Shown: one piece after another, positions 18,161 to 26,919 of the stretch | Layout of the letters: every line of letters starts with the position of its first letter | How positions within the stretch are numbered: the first letter of the stretch is position 1 | Origin: Polaribacter butkevichii | GTDB taxonomy: Bacteria > Bacteroidota > Bacteroidia > Flavobacteriales > Flavobacteriaceae | Direction: 5' to 3' | Length of the DNA: 64,000 nucleotides | Assembly (NCBI RefSeq): GCF_038024105.1 | Contig: NZ_CP150661.1 | Span: 1,879,001-1,943,000 of the forward strand | Position numbers and translations under genes: made by a program | The notes under the pieces: model-generated | What the model was told of the DNA's origin: nothing | Seen by the model: only the letters and a program-made list of their open reading frames with translations | Database searches by the model: none

Positions 18161-19324
18161 TTACACTAATTTCCGCATCGCTTTATACCATTTTTCAGGA
18201 ATAATTTGCTTGGTTGCATCTATATAATCATTGTATGTACATGGTATTAACGCATGTCTTTTGTATTTATTATCTGATAAAATTTTTATCTCTATCCACC
18301 ATCGTCCAGATTTATTACTTTTATAAAAAGTTAAAGGATCATCATCTTCTAATAACACGGTAAATTTCTGATAATTTTCCTTTCCTGAAAAAGGATAATC
18401 TTTTACTCTAAAATTCACTCCTTCAACAAAATACCAAATCATTTGCGCAATTAAATGTGCTGTTTGATGGTTGTTATCTAGCTTAGAATTGTACTCATAA
18501 ATCCCGAATGAAGATACTTTATCACTTAAACCAGCATACCTAGAAATAGCACAAATTTCTTCTCCATAAAACCCATTTGGAGAAGCATTATTGTTTGCAG
18601 GTGCCTCACTTTGTCTTACAGAACCCAAATCTATAGAAACAATATCGGCATTTCTAAAAACAGGCTCAATATTTTCTAATTGTTTTGCATTTCCTAATCT
18701 GCAAGCATCAAAAAATAAGTTATCTAATAATTGAATTTCTTCTTGAGAGTTAAAATAAGTTTGATAACCTACATTACTGTAATTAAACAAGTTGTTGGGT
18801 TCTTGCATAATTATTTTACTCAAATAAGACTGCGAAGTTAACTCATCATCTAAATTACCTAAATCGAAACGACTATCTACAGCGGCAATATTTACAGTTT
18901 GCTCTAAAGAATCGTAGGCTCTATAATTTACGTAGGTAAGATCTTGACCGCCACCTATAATAACCGGAATAATATTTTTTTTAAGTAAGTCTGTTATAAT
19001 TTTTGAAACCGCAAAATAAGTATCAGATACGGAGTTTCCTTTTAAAACATTTCCTAAATCGGCTATTTGAGTATTCCAATTCCCTGGAAATAATTCATAT
19101 AATTTTCTTCGGATAAAGTGTAAATCTTCTCCACATCCAAAATTATTTTCAGAATTTCGATCCTCTTGCACTCCTAAAATTGCAATCTGAACGCTCTCCA
19201 AATCCGGAAAACCTTCTTCTTCTGTGTGAATTCTAATTTTTTTCCCCAGGCATGCAGGAGATTGCAACGCTAAATGCGCTACAACCGAATCTTTTACGGG
19301 GGTTAAAAAGTCTTGGTTCATCAA
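18161..19324 (-). CDS. Ureohydrolase-fold protein with degraded metal site (annotated formimidoylglutamase in relatives)
   Basis: 387 residues with the arginase/formimidoylglutamase layout, but three of the six expected metal ligands are changed. The GGDHS motif reads GGGQD (124-128, His to Gln), DAHxD reads DSRFD (150-154, His to Arg), and SxDxD reads SIDLG (230-234, Asp to Gly). Asp150, Asp154 and Asp232 remain. A binuclear manganese centre is therefore unlikely and classical ureohydrolase activity is doubtful. It lies 34 bp behind topA and 106 bp ahead of gldK on the same strand, so it may be cotranscribed with either. A structural or accessory role related to T9SS is speculation. Start choice: ATGATG at 19319-19324. 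Confidence 0.8.
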   Translation of the reverse strand: MMNQDFLTPVKDSVVAHLALQSPACLGKKIRIHTEEEGFPDLESVQIAILGVQEDRNSENNFGCGEDLHFIRRKLYELFPGNWNTQIADLGNVLKGNSVSDTYFAVSKIITDLLKKNIIPVIIGGGQDLTYVNYRAYDSLEQTVNIAAVDSRFDLGNLDDELTSQSYLSKIIMQEPNNLFNYSNVGYQTYFNSQEEIQLLDNLFFDACRLGNAKQLENIEPVFRNADIVSIDLGSVRQSEAPANNNASPNGFYGEEICAISRYAGLSDKVSSFGIYEYNSKLDNNHQTAHLIAQMIWYFVEGVNFRVKDYPFSGKENYQKFTVLLEDDDPLTFYKSNKSGRWWIEIKILSDNKYKRHALIPCTYNDYIDATKQIIPEKWYKAMRKLV

Positions 19325-19358
19325 TTTTTTTTAATACGAAAGGCAAGGTAATAAATCC

Positions 19359-21875
19359 TTACTTCTTTTTTGTTGTTTTTCTTACCGTAGTTTTCTTTTT
19401 TGCTGCAGGCTTCTTTTTAGCTACCTTTTTCTTTGGGGTTTTGGCTTCAATCATTTTTACAGCCTCTTCCTTAGAAAGTTTTTCTATTTCTGTAGTTTTG
19501 GGTAATTCTATTTTAATCTTTCCTTTAATTACATTAAAACGCCCCCAACGTGCTTTTTCTACACGAATGGCAACATCTTCCCAATTATGAATTACTTTAT
19601 CTATTTCTTTTTGTTTTTTAACTTCAATTAATTCAATAATATCGTCATCAGTAAGGTTATCAAAATCGTATTTTTTACTTACGTTGATAAAAATAGAATT
19701 CCATTTTAAGAAAGGTCCAAATCGTCCAACTCCCTTTTGTACAGGTAAATCTTCATAGAAATAAATTGGCGCATCTGCTTTTTGCTTTGCAACAATTAGC
19801 TCTATTGCTCTTGCCAAATCAACTTCCATTGGGTTTTCTCCTTTATCCAAAGAAACAAACATAGTTCCGAAACGAATATAAGGTCCAAAACGTCCGTTAG
19901 AAACAATAACTTCTTCATCTTCATACGCACCTAACGTTTTAGGAAGCAGAAACAATTCTAATGCTTCTTCCATGGTGATGGTTCCTAAGTTTTGATCTTT
20001 ATTTAGGCTTGCAAATACTTTTTCTTCATCTTCTGGCGCTCCTATTTGTGCAATCGGTCCAAATTTACCTAGACGAACTAAAACCGTTTTCCCTGTTTCC
20101 GGATGTTTTCCTAAAATACGCTCACCACTTTCTCTTTCTGCATTTTCTTTAACATCCTCTACATTATCATGAAACTTTGTATAGAAACCTTTAATCATTT
20201 CTATCCAATCTTCGTTTCCTTCAGAAATATCATCAAAAGAACTTTCTACTCTTGCAGTAAATCCGAAATCTAAAATATTAGAAAAGTTAGCAACTAAAAA
20301 GTCGTTTACAATGTTTCCAATATCCGTAGGAATTAATTTATTTTTATTTGAACCTGTTTTTTCTGATAAGGCTAAACTTTTTACAGTTCCTTCAGATAAA
20401 ACCATCTGTTCATAATTTCTTTCCACTCCTTCATCTTCTCCTTTTTCTACATAACCTCTTCTTTGTACTGTAGAAATTGTTGGTGCATACGTAGACGGAC
20501 GTCCAATACCTAGTTCTTCTAGTTGCTTAACCAAAGAAGCTTCAGTAAAACGGTAAGGCGGACTTGTAAAACGTTGTGTTGCATTTATAAAAGAGTAGGT
20601 TAATTCTTCGCCAACTTTTAAGTTAGGCAACATACCTGCTTGCTCCTCATCTTCATTATCGTTCCCTTCTAAATACACTTTTAAAAACCCATCAAATTTT
20701 ATCATCTCTCCATTAGCTGTAAAGATTTTTGCGTTTTCTGAATTTGATATCTTAAAATTAGTTCGCTCTAATTGAGCATCACTCATTTGAGAAGCTAGTG
20801 TTCTTTTCCATATTAAATCATACAATCTCGTTTGATCGTACTCAGTAGCTATAGAGTGCATTTTCATGTTGGTAGGTCTAATTGCCTCATGCGCTTCTTG
20901 TGCCCCTTTGGCTTTCGTCTTAAAAACACGTTGTTTACTATATTCTTTTCCGTAATAATTGGTAATTTCTTCCTCAGCTGCATTTCTTGCATCAACAGAT
21001 AAATTTAAACTATCTGTTCTCATGTAGGTAATTAAACCGGCTTCATATAAACGCTGTGCAACTTGCATTGTCTTTGCCACAGGAAAACCTAATTTCCTAG
21101 AAGCTTCTTGCTGTAAAGTAGACGTTGTAAATGGAGCTGCTGGAGATTTTTTTGCTGGTTTTTTTGTTAACTCTGCAATAGAAAAATCTGCATTGGCACA
21201 CGATTTTAAGAAATTTTCGGCTCCTTTTTTAGACTCGAAATTCTTTGGTATGGTTGCTTTAAAAGTTTTTCCTTCTACATTAGAAAACTCTGCAACAACC
21301 TTATAATGTGTTTCTGCATTAAATTCTTGAATACTTCTTTCTTTTTCTACAATTAAACGAACTGCTACAGATTGTACTCTACCGGCAGATAAGCCTCCTT
21401 TAACCTTACGCCATAAAACTGGCGATAACTCATACCCAACAAGTCTGTCTAAAACTCTACGTGCTTGCTGTGCATTTACCATATTATAGTCTATATCTCT
21501 TGGATTTTCGACCGCTTTTAAAATGGCATTTTTTGTTATTTCATGAAAAACAATACGTTTTGTATTTTCTTCTTTTAAGTTTAATTGTTCTTTTAAGTGC
21601 CACGCAATTGCTTCTCCCTCTCGATCCTCATCACTCGCTAACCAAACAGTATCTGCTTTCTTTACTAACGCCTTTAACTTTTTTACTACTGGTTTTTTAT
21701 CATCAGAAATAATATATTTTGGACTAAAATCTCCTTCTACATCAATACCCAATTCTTTGGATGGTAAGTCTGCAATATGACCATAACTCGATTCTACTTG
21801 AAAATCTTTTCCAAGGAATTTTTCGATGGTTTTTGCTTTTGCTGGTGACTCTACAATTACTAAATTCTTTGCCAT
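19359..21875 (-). CDS. topA: DNA topoisomerase I
   Basis: Type IA topoisomerase that relaxes negative supercoils. 838 residues: Toprim domain at the N-terminus (VIVESPAKAKTIEKFLG; SDEDREGEAIAWHL), the active-site tyrosine in GLITYMRTDS, then repeated C-terminal topo domains of the Bacteroidota type (GKFGPIAQIG, GRFGPYIRFG, GRFGPFLKWN, ARWGRFNVIKG) in place of cysteine zinc fingers. The last 40 residues are very lysine- and alanine-rich, a DNA-binding tail. A TACTTTTG box lies 52 bases upstream on the minus strand. Confidence 0.97.
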   Translation of the reverse strand: MAKNLVIVESPAKAKTIEKFLGKDFQVESSYGHIADLPSKELGIDVEGDFSPKYIISDDKKPVVKKLKALVKKADTVWLASDEDREGEAIAWHLKEQLNLKEENTKRIVFHEITKNAILKAVENPRDIDYNMVNAQQARRVLDRLVGYELSPVLWRKVKGGLSAGRVQSVAVRLIVEKERSIQEFNAETHYKVVAEFSNVEGKTFKATIPKNFESKKGAENFLKSCANADFSIAELTKKPAKKSPAAPFTTSTLQQEASRKLGFPVAKTMQVAQRLYEAGLITYMRTDSLNLSVDARNAAEEEITNYYGKEYSKQRVFKTKAKGAQEAHEAIRPTNMKMHSIATEYDQTRLYDLIWKRTLASQMSDAQLERTNFKISNSENAKIFTANGEMIKFDGFLKVYLEGNDNEDEEQAGMLPNLKVGEELTYSFINATQRFTSPPYRFTEASLVKQLEELGIGRPSTYAPTISTVQRRGYVEKGEDEGVERNYEQMVLSEGTVKSLALSEKTGSNKNKLIPTDIGNIVNDFLVANFSNILDFGFTARVESSFDDISEGNEDWIEMIKGFYTKFHDNVEDVKENAERESGERILGKHPETGKTVLVRLGKFGPIAQIGAPEDEEKVFASLNKDQNLGTITMEEALELFLLPKTLGAYEDEEVIVSNGRFGPYIRFGTMFVSLDKGENPMEVDLARAIELIVAKQKADAPIYFYEDLPVQKGVGRFGPFLKWNSIFINVSKKYDFDNLTDDDIIELIEVKKQKEIDKVIHNWEDVAIRVEKARWGRFNVIKGKIKIELPKTTEIEKLSKEEAVKMIEAKTPKKKVAKKKPAAKKKTTVRKTTKKK

Positions 21876-21926
21876 TTATCTTTCTTTTGTCGCTAAAACG
21901 CTTTAAAAACGTACTTTTTTCAGTTG

Positions 21927-21934
21927 CAAAAGTA
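21927..21934 (-). promoter_or_regulatory. Candidate promoter -7 box for topA
   Basis: Reads TACTTTTG on the minus strand, matching TAnnTTTG, 52 bases ahead of the topA ATG. No convincing -33 element at 19-23 bp. Confidence 0.4.
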
Positions 21935-22042
21935 GTTAGTTTTTTGTAAAAAAAAATTATTTCATCAATTTTCAATAAATTATTATTAAAACAAGACCCA
22001 TAATTTTTCTGCCAATTTGTCACAACAAATCAAATTTGGTTG

Positions 22043-22050
22043 TATCTTTG
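22043..22050 (+). promoter_or_regulatory. Promoter -7 box for miaB
   Basis: TATCTTTG matches TAnnTTTG, 26 bases before the ATG; TTTG at 22016-22019 lies 23 bp upstream as -33 element. Confidence 0.7.
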
Positions 22051-22076
22051 CACACCTTCAAATGATAAATTGATAG

Positions 22077-23531
22077 ATGGAACACGTAGAAAAAATCATA
22101 GACGACAAAATACAAGGAAAAGCACTTGTAACAGAAAATAAAAAACATAACACTAAAAAATTATTCATAGAAAGCTATGGCTGTCAAATGAATATGAATG
22201 ATAGTGAAATTGTTGCGGCCATTTTAGACAAAGAAGGCTACAATACAACTCAAATTCTTGAAGAAGCAGATTTAGTATTGGTAAATACTTGCTCTATTAG
22301 AGAAAAAGCAGAAACAACGGTACGTAAAAGATTACAGAAATACAACGCTGTGAAACAAGTAAACAAAAACATGAAAGTTGGTGTTTTAGGTTGTATGGCC
22401 GAACGTTTAAAAGAAAAATTTTTAGAAGAAGAAAAAATAGTAGACTTAGTTGTTGGTCCTGATGCTTACAAAGATTTACCAAATTTATTAGCAGAAGTTA
22501 ATGAGGGTAGAGATGCGGTTAACGTTATTTTATCTAAAGAAGAAACTTACGGAGATATTTCTCCTGTAAGGTTAAATTCTAACGGAGTTACAGCATTTGT
22601 TTCTATAACAAGAGGTTGTGACAATATGTGTACTTTTTGTGTAGTTCCGTTTACTCGTGGTAGAGAAAGAAGTCGAGACCCTAAGAGTATTTTAGAAGAA
22701 ATTCAGACTATGGTCGATAGAAATTTTAAAGAAATTACACTTTTAGGTCAAAATGTAGATAGTTTCTTATGGTTTGGAGGCGGCTTAAAAAAAGATTTTA
22801 ATAAAGCTACAGAAATAGCACAAGCAACTGCCGTAAATTTTGCACAGTTGTTAGATATGTGTGCAACTCAATTTCCAAAAACACGTTTTCGTTTTGCTAC
22901 TTCTAATCCTCAAGATATTAGTTTAGATGTTATACACACCATGGCAAAACACAAAAACATCTGTAAATACCTTCATTTACCAGTTCAGAGCGGAAGTAAT
23001 AATATGTTAAAAGCTATGAACAGACAACACACACGTGAAGAATACATAGAACTAGTTGATAATATTTTTAGAATAGTTCCAGAAATGTCTTTATCACAAG
23101 ATATGATTGTTGGTTTTTGTGGAGAAACAGAACAAGATCATCAAGATACTTTAGAGCTAATGAAATATGTAAAATACGACTTTGGTTTTATGTTTGCATA
23201 TTCTGAAAGACCGGGAACTTTAGCTGCTAAAAAAATGAAAGATGATGTTCCTTTCGAAACAAAAAAACGAAGATTACAAGAAATAATCGACCTACAACAA
23301 GAACACGCATTATATAGAACCCAACAACATTTAGGTAAAGTAGAAGAATTTTTAATAGAAGGTACTTCTAAGAAAAACCCAAATGAATGGAAAGGTAGAA
23401 ATACACAAAACACAGTTGCCGTTTTTGAAAAAGGTAATTACAAATTAGGAGACTTTGTAATGGTAAAAGTAGAAGATTGTACGTCTGCAACCCTAAAAGG
23501 AACCGTCATTGGGTATTCTGACAATAATTAG
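22077..23531 (+). CDS. miaB: tRNA-2-methylthio-N6-dimethylallyladenosine synthase
   Basis: Radical-SAM methylthiotransferase that adds the 2-methylthio group to i6A37 in tRNAs reading UNN codons. 484 residues: UPF0004 N-terminal domain with three cluster cysteines (ESYGCQMN, NTCSIREKA, LGCMAERL), radical-SAM CxxxCxxC in RGCDNMCTFCVVPFTRGRE, and a C-terminal TRAM domain (about 415-480). The RGRERSR loop supports MiaB rather than RimO or MtaB. It is divergent from topA and has its own promoter; a family-A repeat begins two bases after its stop. Confidence 0.96.
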   Translation: MEHVEKIIDDKIQGKALVTENKKHNTKKLFIESYGCQMNMNDSEIVAAILDKEGYNTTQILEEADLVLVNTCSIREKAETTVRKRLQKYNAVKQVNKNMKVGVLGCMAERLKEKFLEEEKIVDLVVGPDAYKDLPNLLAEVNEGRDAVNVILSKEETYGDISPVRLNSNGVTAFVSITRGCDNMCTFCVVPFTRGRERSRDPKSILEEIQTMVDRNFKEITLLGQNVDSFLWFGGGLKKDFNKATEIAQATAVNFAQLLDMCATQFPKTRFRFATSNPQDISLDVIHTMAKHKNICKYLHLPVQSGSNNMLKAMNRQHTREEYIELVDNIFRIVPEMSLSQDMIVGFCGETEQDHQDTLELMKYVKYDFGFMFAYSERPGTLAAKKMKDDVPFETKKRRLQEIIDLQQEHALYRTQQHLGKVEEFLIEGTSKKNPNEWKGRNTQNTVAVFEKGNYKLGDFVMVKVEDCTSATLKGTVIGYSDNN

Positions 23532-23532
23532 A

Positions 23533-23624
23533 AGCTATTTCCTGCTTGGAGTTCATCTTGAGCGTAGCCGAAAGGTTATATCTTTTTATGAAAAATAAAA
23601 AGGATGTCACTTCAATCAGGGCTA
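23533..23624. repeat. Dispersed intergenic repeat, family A, copy 2
   Basis: AGCTATTTCCTGCTT and TTCAATCAGGGCTA form the ends, in inverted orientation relative to 13430-13500. The core TATATCTTTTTA...TAAAAAGGATG can form a hairpin and may end miaB transcripts. Compared with copy 1 it carries an extra stretch, and 23558-23580 resembles half of the palindromic repeat at 24998-25020. Confidence 0.7.
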
Positions 23625-23723
23625 AGCATATTTATAAAAAACACAGCATTAAAAAATTGAATTGAATTTTTGGTATCAATTAACAAAAAAGCAACATTAT
23701 AATCCTGTTTCAAAAAAGAGAAA

Positions 23724-24947
23724 ATGGAAAACTTACAAGCATTAAAACAACGTTTTGGAATTATCGGTAACGATATTCACTTAAACCGAGCTTTAGAAAA
23801 AGCACTTAGAGTTGCGCCTACAGATATTTCTGTTTTAGTTACCGGAGAAAGTGGTGTTGGTAAAGAAAGTATTCCTAGAATAGTACATCAATTATCACAC
23901 AGAAAACACGCAAAATACATTGCTGTAAACTGTGGTGCAATTCCAGAAGGAACTATTGATAGTGAATTATTCGGCCACGAAAAAGGTTCTTTTACAGGAG
24001 CAACACAAGACAGAAAAGGATACTTTGAAGTTGCAGATGGCGGTACTATTTTTTTAGATGAAGTTGGCGAATTACCTTTAACAACACAAGTACGTTTATT
24101 ACGTGTTTTAGAAAACGGAGAATTTATAAAAGTTGGTTCTTCTAAAGTAATTAAAACAAACGTTAGAATAGTTGCTGCAACCAACGTAAACATGTTGTCT
24201 GCCATACAAAAAGAAAAATTTAGAGAAGACCTATATTATAGACTAAGTACAGTAGAAATTAATTTACCTGCTTTAAGAGAACGTAATGAAGATATTCACT
24301 TATTATTTAGAAAATTTGCAGCAGATTTTGCTCAAAAATATAGAATGCCATCTATTCGCTTAGATGAAAATGCTGTAAAAGTTTTATTAAACTATCGTTT
24401 TCCAGGAAATATCCGTCAGTTAAAAAATTTAGCAGAACAAATTTCTGTTATAGAAGAAAGTAGAACCATTACAGCAGCAAAATTACAACAATACCTCCCA
24501 AATAATAATGGAAATTTACCTGCAATTATTGGAAGCAAAAAAGAAAATGATTTTTCTACCGAACGCGATATTATGTATAAAATTTTATTTGATATGCGTA
24601 ATGACATCAACGACTTAAAAAAGTTAACGTTAGATTTAATGAAGAGTGGTAATGTAGAAGAAGTGCAAGAAGAACATCATCAATTAATAGAAAAGATGTA
24701 CGAAAACAAAGACATGCACGATCATAACGTAGAAGTTATGAACATTCCTCAAAACACTGCCACAGAAAAAGATTATGATTTTATTGAGACTATTGAAGAG
24801 GATGAGTCTTTATCTTTACAAGACAAAGAAATAGAAATGATAAAAAAATCTCTAGAAAAAAACAGCAATAAACGCAAGTTAGCCGCCAAAGAACTAGGGA
24901 TTTCTGAAAGAACATTATATAGAAAAATTAAACAATACGACTTATAA
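23724..24947 (+). CDS. Sigma-54-dependent transcriptional activator
   Basis: 407 residues. The AAA+ domain starts near residue 15: Walker A GESGVGKE, the sigma-54 contact loop GSFTGAT (usually GAFTGA; Ala to Ser here), Walker B TIFLDEVGE, and the arginine-finger region FREDLYYRLS. A Fis-type helix-turn-helix closes the protein (RKLAAKELGISERTLYRKIKQY). There is no receiver or other N-terminal sensory domain, so activity may be set by level or by a partner. It leads the row lptE, TPR gene, secG, groES. A TGGCAC element upstream of groES could be one of its targets, but this is inference. Confidence 0.92.
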   Translation: MENLQALKQRFGIIGNDIHLNRALEKALRVAPTDISVLVTGESGVGKESIPRIVHQLSHRKHAKYIAVNCGAIPEGTIDSELFGHEKGSFTGATQDRKGYFEVADGGTIFLDEVGELPLTTQVRLLRVLENGEFIKVGSSKVIKTNVRIVAATNVNMLSAIQKEKFREDLYYRLSTVEINLPALRERNEDIHLLFRKFAADFAQKYRMPSIRLDENAVKVLLNYRFPGNIRQLKNLAEQISVIEESRTITAAKLQQYLPNNNGNLPAIIGSKKENDFSTERDIMYKILFDMRNDINDLKKLTLDLMKSGNVEEVQEEHHQLIEKMYENKDMHDHNVEVMNIPQNTATEKDYDFIETIEEDESLSLQDKEIEMIKKSLEKNSNKRKLAAKELGISERTLYRKIKQYDL

Positions 24948-24997
24948 AACGCACACAATTGTTTAAATTTAAAACGTTTAAGCGTAAAAAACACCCC

Positions 24998-25056
24998 TCG
25001 AGTGCAGTCGGGAGGTTATAATAAGTAACTATTTTAGGTCTCGACTGCGCTCGACC
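24998..25056. repeat. Dispersed palindromic repeat, family B
   Basis: TCGAGTGCAGTCGGGA (24998-25013) pairs with TCTCGACTGCGCTCGA (25039-25054), 14 of 16 positions. It is GC-rich against the local background. The left arm plus GGTTATA is echoed at 23558-23580. It lies 12 bases ahead of lptE and could act as a terminator or spacer. Confidence 0.65.
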
Positions 25057-25067
25057 ATACAAAATCG

Positions 25068-25574
25068 ATGAAAAAAATATTTTACATAACGCTATTTACA
25101 ATTAGCTCGTTACTATTAGTGGCTTGTGGCGCTTATTCTTTTACAGGAGGAAGCACAGGAGACGCAAAAACTTTGCAAATAGATTTTTTTCCTAACCAAG
25201 CACCTTTAGTAGAACCTAATTTAAGTCAGCGTTTTACTCAAGAAATGCTCGATTTATTTACCAGACAAACCAACTTAACTACAGTAACTTCTAATGGAGA
25301 TTTATACTTTAGTGGAGAAATTACAGGATATAGAATTACACCAATGAGTGCAACGTCTGACCAAACAGCAGCGCAAAACAGACTTACCATTACGGTTAAC
25401 GTTCGTTTTGTAAATAAGCTTGTAGAAAAAGACGACTTTGAAAAACAATTTTCTTTCTACTCAGATTTCGCTGCTGATGCACAACTTACTGATAGTGTTT
25501 TAGAAGCTGCTTTTGATGAAATTTTAGAAAGAATTACACAAGATATCTTTAACGCTTCTGTTGCCAAATGGTAA
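25068..25574 (+). CDS. lptE: LPS-assembly lipoprotein LptE
   Basis: 168-residue lipoprotein (lipobox LVAC, acyl cysteine about residue 20) of the Bacteroidota LptE type, beginning GAYSFTGGSTGDAKTLQIDFF after the cysteine. It partners the LptD barrel that inserts lipopolysaccharide into the outer leaflet. The body has the SxxF...L..R.TN...GDL.F.G.ItGY pattern of the family. It follows the sigma-54 activator and precedes a TPR gene and secG, all on the plus strand. Confidence 0.88.
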   Translation: MKKIFYITLFTISSLLLVACGAYSFTGGSTGDAKTLQIDFFPNQAPLVEPNLSQRFTQEMLDLFTRQTNLTTVTSNGDLYFSGEITGYRITPMSATSDQTAAQNRLTITVNVRFVNKLVEKDDFEKQFSFYSDFAADAQLTDSVLEAAFDEILERITQDIFNASVAKW

Positions 25575-25616
25575 ACAAAGCAAGGTTTAACCTTCAACAT
25601 TGAAAAAAGACACAAT

Positions 25617-26414
25617 TTGAAAACAGCCACTTTTATAAATCTAATAGAACACAAAACTAAAATTCAGGAAGTAGAAACTGCTGAATTAAAAGCTGTTGTT
25701 GAAAAATATCCGTATTTTCAAACAGCCAGAGCCCTGTATTTAAAAGGATTAAAAAACCAAGATAGCTTTAAATATAATAACGAATTAAAAATTACCGCTT
25801 CATACACCACAGACAGAACGGTTTTATTCAACTACATTACTTCTAACGACTTTAACAATCAAAAAGAAGATATTCATCAACAGATTGTTGAAAAAATATC
25901 AGAAGAAAAAATAAATAAAATAAGTTCCACAACAACAGAACCTGCTATAAAAAAGCCTATTGAAGCTTCAGAAAAAACAAATGAAATAAAAGTAGAAGAA
26001 ATAAAATCTGAATTAGAAATCGGAAAACCAATTCCTTTTTCATCAACAGAAAATCACTCCTTTAGAGAATGGCTTCAGATTTCTACCAGAAAACCAATTG
26101 TAAGAGAAGTAAAAGAAACCATTAAAAAGGTTGAAAAACCTAACAAGAAAGAAGAATTAATCAATAATTTCATAGAAAACAACCCTAAAATAACCCCTTT
26201 AGCTAAAGATAAAATAGTAACAGTACCCGTTGCAAAAAACAGTCAAGATTCTTCTTTAATGACCCAAACTTTGGCAAAAGTTTATTTAGAACAAAAAAAG
26301 TATGAAAACGCAATGCAAGCTTATAGAATTTTAAGTTTGAAATATCCAGAAAAAAGTGGTTTCTTTGCAGACCAAATTAAAAGAATACAAATTTTACAAA
26401 AAAATAAATCATGA
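25617..26414 (+). CDS. TPR-containing protein of unknown function
   Basis: 265 residues, starting at TTG (25617); no in-frame ATG gives a better start, and the A-rich stretch before it may serve for initiation. The N-terminus (about 1-75) is a conserved-looking globular part (YPYFQTARALYLKGLK). The middle (about 85-185) is lysine- and glutamate-rich and probably disordered. The C-terminus has one clear TPR-like unit (SSLMTQTLAKVYLEQKKYENAMQAY..L). The stop overlaps the secG start (ATGA), which indicates translational coupling. No signal peptide. Function unknown; neighbours suggest envelope biogenesis. Confidence 0.8.
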   Translation: MKTATFINLIEHKTKIQEVETAELKAVVEKYPYFQTARALYLKGLKNQDSFKYNNELKITASYTTDRTVLFNYITSNDFNNQKEDIHQQIVEKISEEKINKISSTTTEPAIKKPIEASEKTNEIKVEEIKSELEIGKPIPFSSTENHSFREWLQISTRKPIVREVKETIKKVEKPNKKEELINNFIENNPKITPLAKDKIVTVPVAKNSQDSSLMTQTLAKVYLEQKKYENAMQAYRILSLKYPEKSGFFADQIKRIQILQKNKS

Positions 26415-26743
26415 GTTACACAGCATTTTTAATTCTAATTTTGATTGTAGCCATTGCATTAATCTTAATAGTGATGGTTCAAAATCCTAAAGGTGGAGGG
26501 TTATCTTCTTCTTTTGGAGGTGGTGGAGCACAATCTTTAGGTGGTGTACAAAACACTAACAATTTTTTAGACAGAACAACTTGGACTTTAGCAATTGCTA
26601 TGTTTGCATTAATTTTATTAGCAAATTTTGCAATTCCAAGAGATGGAGACAACAATTTTGAGTTAAAAAATACTTTAGATGGTATTGAAACTACAACTCC
26701 AGTAGAAAACACAACTCCTGCAACGAACGATAGTTTAAAATAA
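26411..26743 (+). CDS. secG: Preprotein translocase subunit SecG
   Basis: 110 residues with two membrane helices (about 4-22 and 53-72) separated by the glycine-rich cytoplasmic loop NPKGGGLSSSFGGGG, the SecG hallmark. It stimulates SecYEA-dependent export. The start codon overlaps the preceding stop by 4 bases. The tail is threonine- and asparagine-rich. A strong terminator follows. Confidence 0.95.
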   Translation: MSYTAFLILILIVAIALILIVMVQNPKGGGLSSSFGGGGAQSLGGVQNTNNFLDRTTWTLAIAMFALILLANFAIPRDGDNNFELKNTLDGIETTTPVENTTPATNDSLK

Positions 26744-26763
26744 TTATCCGTTAAAACAACTTT

Positions 26764-26800
26764 AAAAATGCCAACGAAAATGACACGTTGGCATTTTTTT
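26764..26800 (+). terminator. Terminator after secG
   Basis: A 13-bp perfect stem (26764-26776 with 26786-26798) followed by T-run. Confidence 0.85.
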
Positions 26801-26856
26801 ATGCTTAAAATTCAGCAATAAAATCAATCAAAGAAAAATTGTCAGTTTTAACGTAA

Positions 26857-26872
26857 TGGCACAATTTCTGAC
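26857..26872 (+). promoter_or_regulatory. Candidate sigma-54-type promoter for groES
   Basis: TGGCAC fits the -24 element of sigma-54 promoters exactly; at the right distance the -12 element reads CTGAC instead of TTGCA, a weak match. A partial inverted repeat (GTCAG at 26841 with CTGAC at 26868) surrounds it. No CIRCE-type operator is present. Confidence 0.35.
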
Positions 26873-26919
26873 CATTTAACAAACGTAAAACATATTTTAA
26901 TTAATCAAAATTTATAAAA

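Noticed and set aside
21742..22023. 93-codon minus-strand ORF at the topA start
   Set aside because: Out of frame with topA and overlapping its N-terminus and promoter; topA itself is unambiguous.
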